28,210 bases of DNA from contig JBBQRS010000064.1 of NCBI GenBank assembly GCA_038214535.1, positions 1 through 28,210 on the forward strand. The letters are read 5' to 3'. A model generated the notes under the pieces. That model was not told the DNA's origin and ran no database searches. It saw nothing but the letters and a program-made list of their open reading frames with translations. The translations under genes were made by a program, and so were the position numbers. This document shows, piece after piece, positions 1-7,194 of this stretch (its first letter is position 1; every line of letters starts with the position of its first letter). Origin of the DNA: JBBQRS01 sp038214535 (GTDB lineage Bacteria; Chloroflexota; Anaerolineae; CG2-30-64-16).

Positions 1-63
1 CGGTAGGCGCAGCGCGCGTTCCTCTGATTGTTGTTCCAGGACCCGCCGCGCACCACCCGGGCG
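1..63 (-). repeat. DGR template repeat (TR), 5' portion; continues beyond left edge
   Basis: Read on the minus strand, this stretch aligns without gaps to 1674-1736, the 3' end of the FGE-domain gene. Of 63 positions 57 match. The six differences (window positions 4, 19, 20, 31, 32, 35) are all T on the plus strand, that is A on the TR coding strand. It would translate as RGGSWNNNQRNARCAYR, with the Asn (AAC/AAT) codons typical of templates. No FGE reading frame leads into it from upstream, so it is a non-coding template and not the end of a second gene. It starts 28 bp after the avd stop codon. The 3' part, including any IMH*, lies outside the window. Confidence 0.93.
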
Positions 64-91
64 ACCCCGGCCCGGCCCCGAGAACGTCGCC

Positions 92-442
92 TCACGGCGA
101 CGGTTTCTCCGTCGAAAGTGACTTCTGCCAGCCGCCCAGCAGACGGCCGATTTCGACCACCATGCGCGTGCCGTGCGCATATTGGCCCAGGCTGAGCAGT
201 TCCAGATCACGGCACAGGCGCAGATAGAAGCGCAGCTTCGTCAGCATGACGTCCGCCTGTTGCAGCGCCGGCAGCGGTTGCGAGCTGTAAGCCGCTTCGA
301 TGAACAGCTCATGCAGGCGCAGCGCCGTCTGTTGCAGGTTCGCGGCGAGCACGAAGCGCTGCTGGCGCGGGAACTTGACGGTCGCCGGGATGAGCCAGCG
401 CAGCAGATCGTAACTGCGGGTGAAAATCGGCGACTCTTTCAC
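92..442 (-). CDS. avd: DGR accessory variability determinant Avd
   Basis: This is a 116-residue helical protein of the Avd (four-helix-bundle, S23-like) family. In characterised DGRs Avd forms a pentamer that binds the reverse transcriptase and TR RNA and is needed for mutagenic cDNA synthesis. The sequence runs VKESPIFTRSYDLLRWLIP near the N-terminus, continues through helices rich in Leu/Arg, and ends with the family's IGRLLGGW motif. The length fits the family (about 110-130 aa). The GTG start at 442 overlaps the RT stop codon (GTGA, 4 nt), so translation is probably coupled. A longer frame extends upstream, but the Avd homology begins at this GTG. The template repeat follows 28 bp downstream. 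Confidence 0.9.
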   Translation of the reverse strand: MKESPIFTRSYDLLRWLIPATVKFPRQQRFVLAANLQQTALRLHELFIEAAYSSQPLPALQQADVMLTKLRFYLRLCRDLELLSLGQYAHGTRMVVEIGRLLGGWQKSLSTEKPSP

Positions 443-1488
443 GCGCCACTCAGCAATGACCGGCGCAGCCCGTAGGTATCGCCGTGTTGCGCGTGGGCGA
501 CCCAACCCTGCACCCGCGGGGTGACCTCGGCCCAGGTCAGTTCGCCGCGCGCCACGGCCTTGCGCCAGTTGCGCAGCCGTATGGCGAACGCCTGGCCGTT
601 GCGCCGCCGGAGCAGGCGATGGTCGGGATAGGCGCGGAATCCCAGGAAGGGGATGCCATTGGTCACGGGATAGACGGTGCTCTCCCGCGCGTGGAGCGTC
701 AGCCGCAGCGCGGCCAGCCGTGCGCGCACGGCGTCTTTCCACTCCCACAACCGGTGCTTGCTATCAGAAAACAGCAAGAAGTCGTCTACGTAACGCACAT
801 AAGCGGGACAGCGCAGTTCGCGCTTGACGAATTGATCCAACTCGTTCATGTAGACGTTGGCCCAAAACTGGCTGGTCAGGTTCCCGATCGGCAGCCCGCG
901 CGGCCGCTCGACGGCGAAGAGATCATCGCCGGGGAAGTATACCATCTCGTACTCATCGCGCAACACGCCCGCGCCGCCGTCAAGGATACGATCCACCAGC
1001 CCCATGACCTGCGGATCGGCGAGCTTGCGCGCCAGGACGCCGCGCAGGAGGGCGAGGTCCACGCTGGGGAAGAACTGCTCTATGTCGCATTGCAGCACGT
1101 AGGGGTAACGCCGCGCGAACTGTTGCGCGCGGTCCAGGGCCGCGTGCGTGCCTTTGCCGAGCCGGTTCGCGTAGGAGTCCCCGATGAAGGTACGCTCGAA
1201 GAGCGGCTCGATGACGTTGCACAGGGCATGATGCACGACGCGGTCACGAAACGGCGCGGCGGAGATGCGCCGGCGCTTGGGGTCATGGATGGTGAAACTG
1301 GTATACGGGCCGGGCCGGTAGGTCTCCGCTTCCAGTTCATCCTGCAAGCCGAAGAGGTTGGCTTCGAGGTCGAATTCGAAGGCGGCGACGGGCGACTGGC
1401 CCCGCTTGCCGCGCGCCGCCTTGTGATGGGCCAGGTAGAGATTCTCGAACGAGGCCACCTGCGGATAGAGATCACGATAGACTTTCAC
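439..1488 (-). CDS. DGR reverse transcriptase
   Basis: This 349-residue retroelement reverse transcriptase would make error-prone cDNA from the TR RNA, misincorporating opposite adenines. Visible motifs are FRDRVVHHAL (80-89), the motif-A aspartate in QCDIEQFFPSVD (133-144, D135), the DGR-class motif GLPIGNLTSQ (198-207), and the catalytic YVDD (233-236) followed by FLLFSDS. FLGF (281-284) marks the palm/thumb end. The N-terminal pattern LYPQVASFENLYLAHHKAARGKR is typical of DGR and not group II intron RTs, and no maturase or HNH domain is present. The start is GTG at 1488 with only a weak GAGG about 12 nt upstream, so re-initiation after the receptor gene is possible. The stop overlaps the avd start. 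Confidence 0.95.
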   Translation of the reverse strand: MKVYRDLYPQVASFENLYLAHHKAARGKRGQSPVAAFEFDLEANLFGLQDELEAETYRPGPYTSFTIHDPKRRRISAAPFRDRVVHHALCNVIEPLFERTFIGDSYANRLGKGTHAALDRAQQFARRYPYVLQCDIEQFFPSVDLALLRGVLARKLADPQVMGLVDRILDGGAGVLRDEYEMVYFPGDDLFAVERPRGLPIGNLTSQFWANVYMNELDQFVKRELRCPAYVRYVDDFLLFSDSKHRLWEWKDAVRARLAALRLTLHARESTVYPVTNGIPFLGFRAYPDHRLLRRRNGQAFAIRLRNWRKAVARGELTWAEVTPRVQGWVAHAQHGDTYGLRRSLLSGA

Positions 1489-1515
1489 GATTTTTTAATA
1501 CCTCGCGTTTAAACC

Positions 1516-1544
1516 CTGGGGAAGGGGCTATGCCCCTTCCCCAG
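1516..1544 (-). promoter_or_regulatory. Perfect GC-rich hairpin/cruciform between target gene and RT
   Basis: Arms 1516-1528 and 1532-1544 are perfectly complementary over 13 bp, with a 3-nt loop (TAT). It lies 59 bp past the stop codon of the variable protein, on the side where DGRs carry a hairpin/cruciform that promotes retrohoming in Bordetella phage BPP-1. No T tract follows it on either strand, so a plain intrinsic terminator is less likely. It could also moderate RT expression. The DGR role is inferred from position. Confidence 0.6.
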
Positions 1545-1603
1545 ACCCCATCCCCAGAAGTACAGCAAGACAGGATGCCATCAGAAGCCAGAAATGCAGA
1601 AAA

Positions 1604-4600
1604 TCAGGATGATAGGGAGAGGGCCACCCGGAACCCGAGAAAGTCGTTGAAGTTGCCGGGTTCGTACCTGACACGGAAGGCGCAGCGCGCGAACCTCTGA
1701 TTGCCGTACCAGGACCCGCCGCGCACCACCCGGGCGTCTTCCGCGGCGGGGTCATTGCGCCCATCGTCGCGATAGGGATAGGGCTGATAAAGGCTGCGCG
1801 TCCACTCCCACACGTTGCCGGACAGGTCGTTGACGCCCTCTCGTGTGGTCCCATTCGGATAGATCCCCACGGGCGACGGCCGCGTAATATGTGCTTCCCA
1901 TGTATTGGCATGTCCGGCCTGCCAGTTGCCCCATGGATAGGCCCATCCCCGGTCCATGCGCGCCGCCCGCTCCCACTCTGCCTCTGTCGGTAATCGAATC
2001 GCGTAGCCGGCCGGCAAAACAGGCGCATCCCGCAGACCGGCGGCTTTCGCCGCTTGAAGCTGCTCGTCAAGCCAGGCACAATAGGCGGACACCTCGAACC
2101 AGGTGACGCCCACCACGGGCTGTGTTGCCCCATTGTACCGCGAGTCACCCCAATAGGCTGGCAGGTCCATTGGCCTGTCAACAAACCATTTGGAAACCTG
2201 CCGCTCCAACGCTTCGGCGCTCATACGCAGCAACGCCCGCCCCGTAGCGACACTCCGATCAGACCAAAGCGCGAACATACGCTCTGCCTCTTCGGGATGT
2301 GCGCGCTGGTAACGCCAGAAGTCCAGTTCCGACTCCAAGGCCGCGTTTCCCAGCTCGCCGCGCCGCCAGGCGCGCGCTGCGTCGGTGCGCCAGTATTGCT
2401 CCTTCTCATACCCTTTCGCGTCCACGAAGCAGGCGAATTCGGCGTTTGTCACCGGGAATTGACCGACCCAGAACTCGGACACGGTGACGGTGTCCCCCGT
2501 CAGTTCATCTTTGATCGGGAACCCTTGGCGTAGCAGCCGCCATACTTCCCAGCGCCGTGATCCCATGCGCACTTTCCCCACCGGAATGTGGATTAGCGGC
2601 GGGATTAATACGCGTTTCCCCGCTACCTCGATTTTCTTGAAGCGCGGGTCGCCCACCCTGCCCAGCGCGTCTCCCGCGGCCAGGCGCGCCCGCAGGTGCA
2701 GCCGCATGTCGGTCATGTCGCTCAACAGCGCCGTCTGCAATTCCTCCGCCAGGGCGTCATCGCAGGCCACGCCGCCTTCGGCGTAGCAGCGGGCGGCCAG
2801 CGCCGGATTGATCTGTAGAACATCTCGCAAAAAGGCATCCGGATCAGGGGCCAGGCCCGTCGCCATGATCGTGGATTGCTCCCAGCGCGTACCGGGCGGC
2901 GGCGGTAACAGATCGAAATCTCCGACCCTGCCAGGGTCGGGCATCTCGCGCCCCGTGCGCGGCCATAGCCAACGATCTGTCACGTCCTCGCCGGTCTTCC
3001 AGCGTGCCAGCAGGGCTTCCGCCGCGAAGTATTCCTGGAGCTGCTGGTGGTAGAAGCCGCACACGCGCGTGCCATCCGGTGCAAGGCGTTCATCCAGCAG
3101 CATGGCAGCGCATGCAATGTGGATTACCGCCTCTGGGGAAACTTCGATAGGACCGTTCACTGTCGTTACCCGAGGTGGAATACTCTCCAACACCTCGGCG
3201 CGAGGGCGAAACGTGCCTTCGCTCGCCGGTACAAATACTTCGGCCAACGCGGAGAGGGCAAGCCGCATTGGGGCCACACCCGGAAAATCCGCGTGCTCTC
3301 GAGTCCGCTCACGGTGCAATAGCAACTCCGTGGATTGCCGCAGCAGGTCGGCGCGGTTCGCCGGCCACGTTTGTTGTTGTTGCGTTACCAGGCACAGCGC
3401 TTGCAGATAGTACGGATTGCGGACCAGTTGGAGCAAGCGCTGCTCTTCAGGACGGTCGTCGTTGATGAGACGATCCCACACTGCGCCTGCTAGTGCCTCA
3501 GGCAGGTACTTACCCAGGAACTCTTGCACACGATCGTCGTCCAATTCCTTTATCTCGACCTGTGGCAGGCCCAAAGGCTCCAGGAGATAATCGTCACTCC
3601 GGCATGAAATGACCAGACGGCTGCCGGACGGGAGGTTATCCGCAAAGCGCCACCAGGCTTTCACGCGCAAACGGCGATCCTTATCATCCGTGAAGGGCAT
3701 CTCATTCATGGCGTCACAAAGGAGCAATAAGCGGTCGTCCTGCAAAGCCTGATCCAGGTCGCGCGCACCCAGGAATCTTTGCAGCGCCGTTTGTAGAAAC
3801 TCGTGGGGATCGGCGCTGCCCCTGAAATCGTTGAGAGATACGAAAACCGGCAGCATTCCTCCATGTCCGGCTAACCGGTTGGAGGCGGCATCGTGCGCCA
3901 GCTTGCGCAACTGGGTGGTCTTGCCGCAACCGGGTTCGCCGAGCAATGCCAGCGCCTTGTGGCTATCCAGCGCCGTGCCGACATCCTTCAACGGGACCGT
4001 GCTCACCTGCCGCCCTGCTCCCTCGCCGTGGAGCATACGCAAGCTATAATCCCGTGATATGGGTCCATGCTCAGTAGGCCACCCGTCGGGGGAAGTCAGT
4101 GTCCCCTCCATCGGAACGAATTGTCTACCCCAACGTGCGAAATAGGGGTTTAGCAGCAGTGCAGTCAGATAAGCCTCTTCCGTCTTTAGTCTCGGCGCCG
4201 CAATACTCAGCAACTCTTCGGCGGCGTCCTCGGAAAGGATCGCCTGACGACCATCCGCGCCCGTGATCAGTAGATGGTCGTTGGCCGGGTCGCGTGCATA
4301 AACAGGTTCTTTACTCTGGAGGATGGATGTCAACCGGGTCAGGACTTGTGCCAGATCGCCGCCGCCGGCGCCACCTTCCAGGATAATCAGATTGCCGCCG
4401 ATGAATACTCCGCGCGGGACGTGAACATCGCCCTCGTAGTAGGGCGCACCCTCCGTACGGATTTCCCTGGCCGTTTCAGTGCGGAGATTCGCCAGATAGG
4501 TTTCGGCGCGCTCGCCATCCGCGCGAGGATATCTGCCGGCTCGAAAGCCATCGGCAATCTCAGAGTGCAGTGCTCTGGTAACTTGTTTCGCCAAGTCTTG

Positions 4601-4954
4601 TGTTGCGTCATATCGAGCATATGTCGCGCCCACGGAACGCGCGTACTCGGCCACCTCCTCCGGCGCGCTTTGCTTCAGAAAGGCCAGGATCGGTTTCTTC
4701 TTGTCCCTCGCCGTCTTCACTTCCTCCTTCACCGGGTCGCTGATCCGGTCGCTCAGCAGTAGCACGAAGATGTCGCACCTGCACACCTCGCGCAGATATG
4801 ATTCCGGGATGGGGAGGGAAGACGCGGAGCTAAACTCGAACAGCCAGGAGCGAGTCAGGCGGATGGCATCAATGGCCGCGCGAACGGCTTGCCGTTCGGC
4901 CTCCATGCCGGAGATGACGGAACTGACGAAGACTCTCAGCGGTGGTTCGTCCAT
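1604..4954 (-). CDS. DGR variable protein: DUF4062-NACHT-FGE/sulfatase-modifying domain receptor
   Basis: This is a 1116-residue multidomain STAND-type NTPase. Residues about 5-95 match DUF4062 (RVFVSSVISGMEAER, then CDIFVLLL). About 330-650 is a NACHT module with Walker A GEPGCGKTT (339-347), Walker B LLLLCDAMNE (409-418), a sensor-like VISCRSDD (448-455) and the closing FYHQQLQEYFAAE (634-646). About 785-1116 is an FGE-sulfatase (C-type lectin fold) domain with LPTEAEWERAAR, LSGNVWEWTRS and RVVRGGSW. The last segment is the DGR variable repeat, so the FGE is probably a diversified binding surface and not an enzyme. The ATG at 4954 is preceded by AAAGGA and a sigma70-like promoter; an upstream in-frame extension lacks homology. 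Most likely a bacterial NLR-like conflict receptor; the effector output of DUF4062 is unknown. Confidence 0.92.
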   Translation of the reverse strand: MDEPPLRVFVSSVISGMEAERQAVRAAIDAIRLTRSWLFEFSSASSLPIPESYLREVCRCDIFVLLLSDRISDPVKEEVKTARDKKKPILAFLKQSAPEEVAEYARSVGATYARYDATQDLAKQVTRALHSEIADGFRAGRYPRADGERAETYLANLRTETAREIRTEGAPYYEGDVHVPRGVFIGGNLIILEGGAGGGDLAQVLTRLTSILQSKEPVYARDPANDHLLITGADGRQAILSEDAAEELLSIAAPRLKTEEAYLTALLLNPYFARWGRQFVPMEGTLTSPDGWPTEHGPISRDYSLRMLHGEGAGRQVSTVPLKDVGTALDSHKALALLGEPGCGKTTQLRKLAHDAASNRLAGHGGMLPVFVSLNDFRGSADPHEFLQTALQRFLGARDLDQALQDDRLLLLCDAMNEMPFTDDKDRRLRVKAWWRFADNLPSGSRLVISCRSDDYLLEPLGLPQVEIKELDDDRVQEFLGKYLPEALAGAVWDRLINDDRPEEQRLLQLVRNPYYLQALCLVTQQQQTWPANRADLLRQSTELLLHRERTREHADFPGVAPMRLALSALAEVFVPASEGTFRPRAEVLESIPPRVTTVNGPIEVSPEAVIHIACAAMLLDERLAPDGTRVCGFYHQQLQEYFAAEALLARWKTGEDVTDRWLWPRTGREMPDPGRVGDFDLLPPPPGTRWEQSTIMATGLAPDPDAFLRDVLQINPALAARCYAEGGVACDDALAEELQTALLSDMTDMRLHLRARLAAGDALGRVGDPRFKKIEVAGKRVLIPPLIHIPVGKVRMGSRRWEVWRLLRQGFPIKDELTGDTVTVSEFWVGQFPVTNAEFACFVDAKGYEKEQYWRTDAARAWRRGELGNAALESELDFWRYQRAHPEEAERMFALWSDRSVATGRALLRMSAEALERQVSKWFVDRPMDLPAYWGDSRYNGATQPVVGVTWFEVSAYCAWLDEQLQAAKAAGLRDAPVLPAGYAIRLPTEAEWERAARMDRGWAYPWGNWQAGHANTWEAHITRPSPVGIYPNGTTREGVNDLSGNVWEWTRSLYQPYPYRDDGRNDPAAEDARVVRGGSWYGNQRFARCAFRVRYEPGNFNDFLGFRVALSLSS
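1674..1736 (-). repeat. DGR variable repeat (VR), portion matching the visible TR
   Basis: This is the 3' coding end of the FGE-domain gene, aligned to TR 1-63. Codon changes from template to VR are AAC to TAC (Y1083), AAC to GGC (G1084), AAC to TTC (F1088) and TAC to TTC (F1093); N1085 is unchanged. All substitutions replace TR adenines. The true VR probably continues toward 1604 through the Asn/Tyr-rich tail (NFNDFLGFRV), but its template partner is beyond the left edge. Confidence 0.93.
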
Positions 4955-5003
4955 GTCGCAATCCTTTGCTGATCGAGCGCCGGAAGACGTGCGTCCGCGT
5001 TCG

Positions 5004-5033
5004 ATTATAGCAGAAGCGATAGGTCGGGGGCAA
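5004..5033 (-). promoter_or_regulatory. Candidate sigma70-type promoter for the DGR receptor gene
   Basis: On the minus strand TTGCCC (5028-5033) and a perfect TATAAT (5004-5009) are separated by 18 bp. Transcription would start near 4997, giving a leader of about 43 nt with AAAGGA before the ATG at 4954. It probably drives receptor, RT, avd and TR together. Confidence 0.6.
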
Positions 5034-5067
5034 TCGGGCCGGGAACGGGAAGCGAACGAACGGTCTT

Positions 5068-5135
5068 GCTCGTAGTGCGCAGTTCTCTGCGCCGTGCTGC
5101 ATGACACGGAGCGCAGTGAACTGCGCACTACGAGC
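5068..5135. repeat. Long intergenic palindrome, copy 1 of an AGTGCGCA-core family
   Basis: Arms 5068-5085 and 5118-5135 are perfect 18-bp inverted repeats around a 32-nt spacer. The spacer is itself largely self-complementary (CTGCGC...GCGCAG, CGTG...CACG). Part of the arm (GCGCACTACGA) recurs at about 5153-5163. The AGTGCGCA/TGCGCACT core is shared with the palindromes at 15848-15912 and 21360-21428. It looks like a REP/MITE-type dispersed element. Confidence 0.75.
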
Positions 5136-5310
5136 GGGGAGCGCTGAGGACAGCGCACTACGAACAGGAAGTCCGTCTCTTAACGCGCCGGAGCGTCCCC
5201 TCGTAGGGGGCGGGTTGCCCGACCCTCTACGTTAGGACGCTCCTTATTAAGATCTCCAGATGGGAGATCGGTTTACCGGAGGGCGACGCTGCCCTCGGTG
5301 ATGTGATGCG

Positions 5311-7194
5311 TTATTGTTGGCTCGTCGGCCGGTCGGCCAGGGTCACCGTCAGGGTCTGCTCGTCGCCGCCCCGCAGGATGGTCAGTTCGATCTCATCCCC
5401 CGCCGACTTCGAGCGGATCGTCCCGGCGAGTTCTTCGACGCTCGCGATGTCCGCGCCGTCTATCGCCACGATCACATCGCCGCCGACCAGGATATCCTCG
5501 CCGTCCAGTGTCTCGGTCTGGTCGCCGCCCACCAGGCCCGCCTCAGCAGCCGGGCTGTTCGGGGCTACCGTCACCACCAGGACGCCGCGCTCACGAGAGG
5601 CGAGGTCCAGCAGTTTGTTGAGGTCACGGTTCAACGTGACGCCGTTGATGCCCATCCACACGCCCGCAGGGGCCGGGGCGACTTGCGGCTGATCTTGTCC
5701 ATCTTGCTGCGAGTTCTGGTCTTGCTGCGCCGGCACGTTTGCCGCCGCGCGTTCCGTCGGGGAAGGTCGCTGGCCCAGGGTCAGATTGACCTTCTGCTCC
5801 TTACCGTCCCGCAGGATGCGCAGTTCCACCGTCTTGCCGACCGCGCCGTTGCGGGCGAGGTAGGTCACCAGGTCATCGAAGCGGGTCACAGGTTGCCCGT
5901 CAATCCCGATGACGATGTCGCCGCCGACTTTCACGTCACGGCCGTTGATCTGCACGGTGTCTTCGCTGCCCTTCAGGCCGGCTTTCGCCCCAGGGCCGCC
6001 TTCACTGACCGTCGCCACCAACGCGCCGCGCTGGGTCACGGGCAGGTCCATGGCTTCCGCCAGGTCGGGGTTCATGGTGCCGCCGCTGATGCCGATGTAC
6101 GAATGCTCGAAGTTGCCGTCCTTGATGAGCTCAGGCACAACCTGGGCTACGATGGCCGAAGGCACGGCGAACCCGATGCCCGCCGACACGCCCGAGCTGG
6201 ACTCGATGGCCGTCGGCACGCCGATCAGTTGGCCTTCCAGGTCGAGCAGCACGCCGCCGGAGTTGCCCGGATTCACAGGCGCATCGGTCTGGATGATGTC
6301 CGGGATGGTGTACGACTGGCCGCCGTTGAACATCCCCTCGTTCCCGCCGTTGGCCGGGATGCTGCGCCCCAGGGCGCTGACGATGCCGAAGGTCATGGTG
6401 CCCTCGAGACCGAACGGGTTGCCGATTGCTACGGCGAACTGGCCGACCTTCGTGCCGGTCGAATCCGCCACGGTGATGGGCCGCAAGTCCAGGCCCTTCG
6501 GGTCAACCTTGATGACTGCCAGGTCGCTGTCGGGGTCGGTGCCCACGAGTTCCGCCGGCACAGACACGCCGTCGGCGAAGGTCACTTCGATCTCCGACGC
6601 ATTCGCCACGACGTGGTTATTGGTGACGATGTGACCGGTGGTGTCCCACACGAAACCGGAACCGAGCGCTTCGCTCATGGGCATCTGCCGTTGAGGCTGG
6701 CTCTGATTGTCGCCGTTCTGGCCCTGGTCGTTGTTATTCTGATCCCCGTTGTCGTTACCCTGGGGGTTCAACTGATCCAGGAACGGTTGCAGGAAGGGCA
6801 GCAATTCCTTGGGAAGCTGATTCAGGTCGGGCATCTGGCCCTGACCGTTGCCGCCCGGCGTTCCCGGCATGTTCGGCATCACAGGGATGTCCTGCATGTT
6901 GCCCATCAGGTTGCCCCGCACGCGAATATTCACGACTGAGGGGCTGACTTCCGTGTAAAGCTCCTGGAGCTTGCCCTGGAGATCGCCCGCGACCACGCCT
7001 TGCGCCGTCGGCAGCATGACCGTCGAAGGTTGCACCTGGGCGACCTGCGAGATCGGCTGAACGGCAGGCTGCTGAGACGCCGTTACTTTATCCAACAACT
7101 GGGCCGCGCCCGGAACTGCCCCGGCGCAGGCTGAAAGACCGATAGACGCGACGAGCAACGCCGTGAGGGCGAGCATTCGTGCATTACGTTTCAT
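5311..7194 (-). CDS. HtrA/DegP-type serine protease, lipoprotein with two PDZ domains
   Basis: This 627-residue trypsin-like envelope protease would degrade or refold damaged extracytoplasmic proteins. A lipoprotein signal ends in LSAC with Cys23 as the lipidation site. The protease domain spans about 75-360 with the triad His194 (TNNHVV), Asp224 (DSDLAVIKV) and Ser312 (NPGNSGG). Two PDZ domains follow, about 365-475 and 515-622, each with the GGD-I-IDG pattern. Asn/Gln/Asp-rich linkers (about 143-170 and 488-503) separate the N-terminal segment from the protease and the two PDZ domains. The ATG at 7194 has GAGGAG 9 nt upstream and the signal peptide starts there; an 11-residue extension is unlikely. 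Single-gene unit in this window. Confidence 0.94.
   Translation of the reverse strand: MKRNARMLALTALLVASIGLSACAGAVPGAAQLLDKVTASQQPAVQPISQVAQVQPSTVMLPTAQGVVAGDLQGKLQELYTEVSPSVVNIRVRGNLMGNMQDIPVMPNMPGTPGGNGQGQMPDLNQLPKELLPFLQPFLDQLNPQGNDNGDQNNNDQGQNGDNQSQPQRQMPMSEALGSGFVWDTTGHIVTNNHVVANASEIEVTFADGVSVPAELVGTDPDSDLAVIKVDPKGLDLRPITVADSTGTKVGQFAVAIGNPFGLEGTMTFGIVSALGRSIPANGGNEGMFNGGQSYTIPDIIQTDAPVNPGNSGGVLLDLEGQLIGVPTAIESSSGVSAGIGFAVPSAIVAQVVPELIKDGNFEHSYIGISGGTMNPDLAEAMDLPVTQRGALVATVSEGGPGAKAGLKGSEDTVQINGRDVKVGGDIVIGIDGQPVTRFDDLVTYLARNGAVGKTVELRILRDGKEQKVNLTLGQRPSPTERAAANVPAQQDQNSQQDGQDQPQVAPAPAGVWMGINGVTLNRDLNKLLDLASRERGVLVVTVAPNSPAAEAGLVGGDQTETLDGEDILVGGDVIVAIDGADIASVEELAGTIRSKSAGDEIELTILRGGDEQTLTVTLADRPTSQQ

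Larger units (their letters stand above)
4955..5310. other. Intergenic region with promoter and several inverted repeats
   Basis: This gap separates the receptor and protease genes, both leftward. It holds the receptor promoter (5004-5033), the long palindrome at 5068-5135 and a partial third copy of its arm (about 5150-5164). A 9-bp inverted repeat follows (5190-5198 with 5235-5243) enclosing a smaller hairpin, then a 7-bp one (5251-5257 with 5263-5269), and an ACCGgAGGGC/GCCCTCGGT hairpin near 5275-5300. The last could lie at the 3' end of the protease mRNA but has no T tract. No protein-coding gene is seen. Confidence 0.6.

Noticed and set aside
1..91. 3' end of a second FGE-domain gene
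   Set aside because: No FGE reading frame continues upstream of it; the sequence between the avd stop and position 63 is short and non-homologous. The Asn-codon-rich content and adenine-only mismatches fit a TR.
439..1488. Group II intron or retron reverse transcriptase
   Set aside because: No maturase or endonuclease domain, no retron msr/msd-like structure, and direct association with Avd and a TR/VR pair.
484..1512. 342-codon open frame on the plus strand
   Set aside because: It lies antisense to the reverse transcriptase and results from high GC; the protein has no recognisable motif, while the minus-strand frame has all RT motifs.
1516..1544. Intrinsic terminator of the receptor gene
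   Set aside because: The stem is strong, but on the minus strand it is followed by GGTTTAAACG and not a T tract. A DGR or regulatory hairpin is preferred.
1604..5158. Longer receptor start at 5158
   Set aside because: The extra 68 residues would read through the promoter and the palindromic repeat; ATG 4954 has AAAGGA at suitable spacing and begins the DUF4062 domain.
5314..6939. 541-codon open frame on the plus strand
   Set aside because: Antisense to the DegP-type protease; its composition (His/Arg/Ala-rich) is typical of a GC-rich shadow frame.
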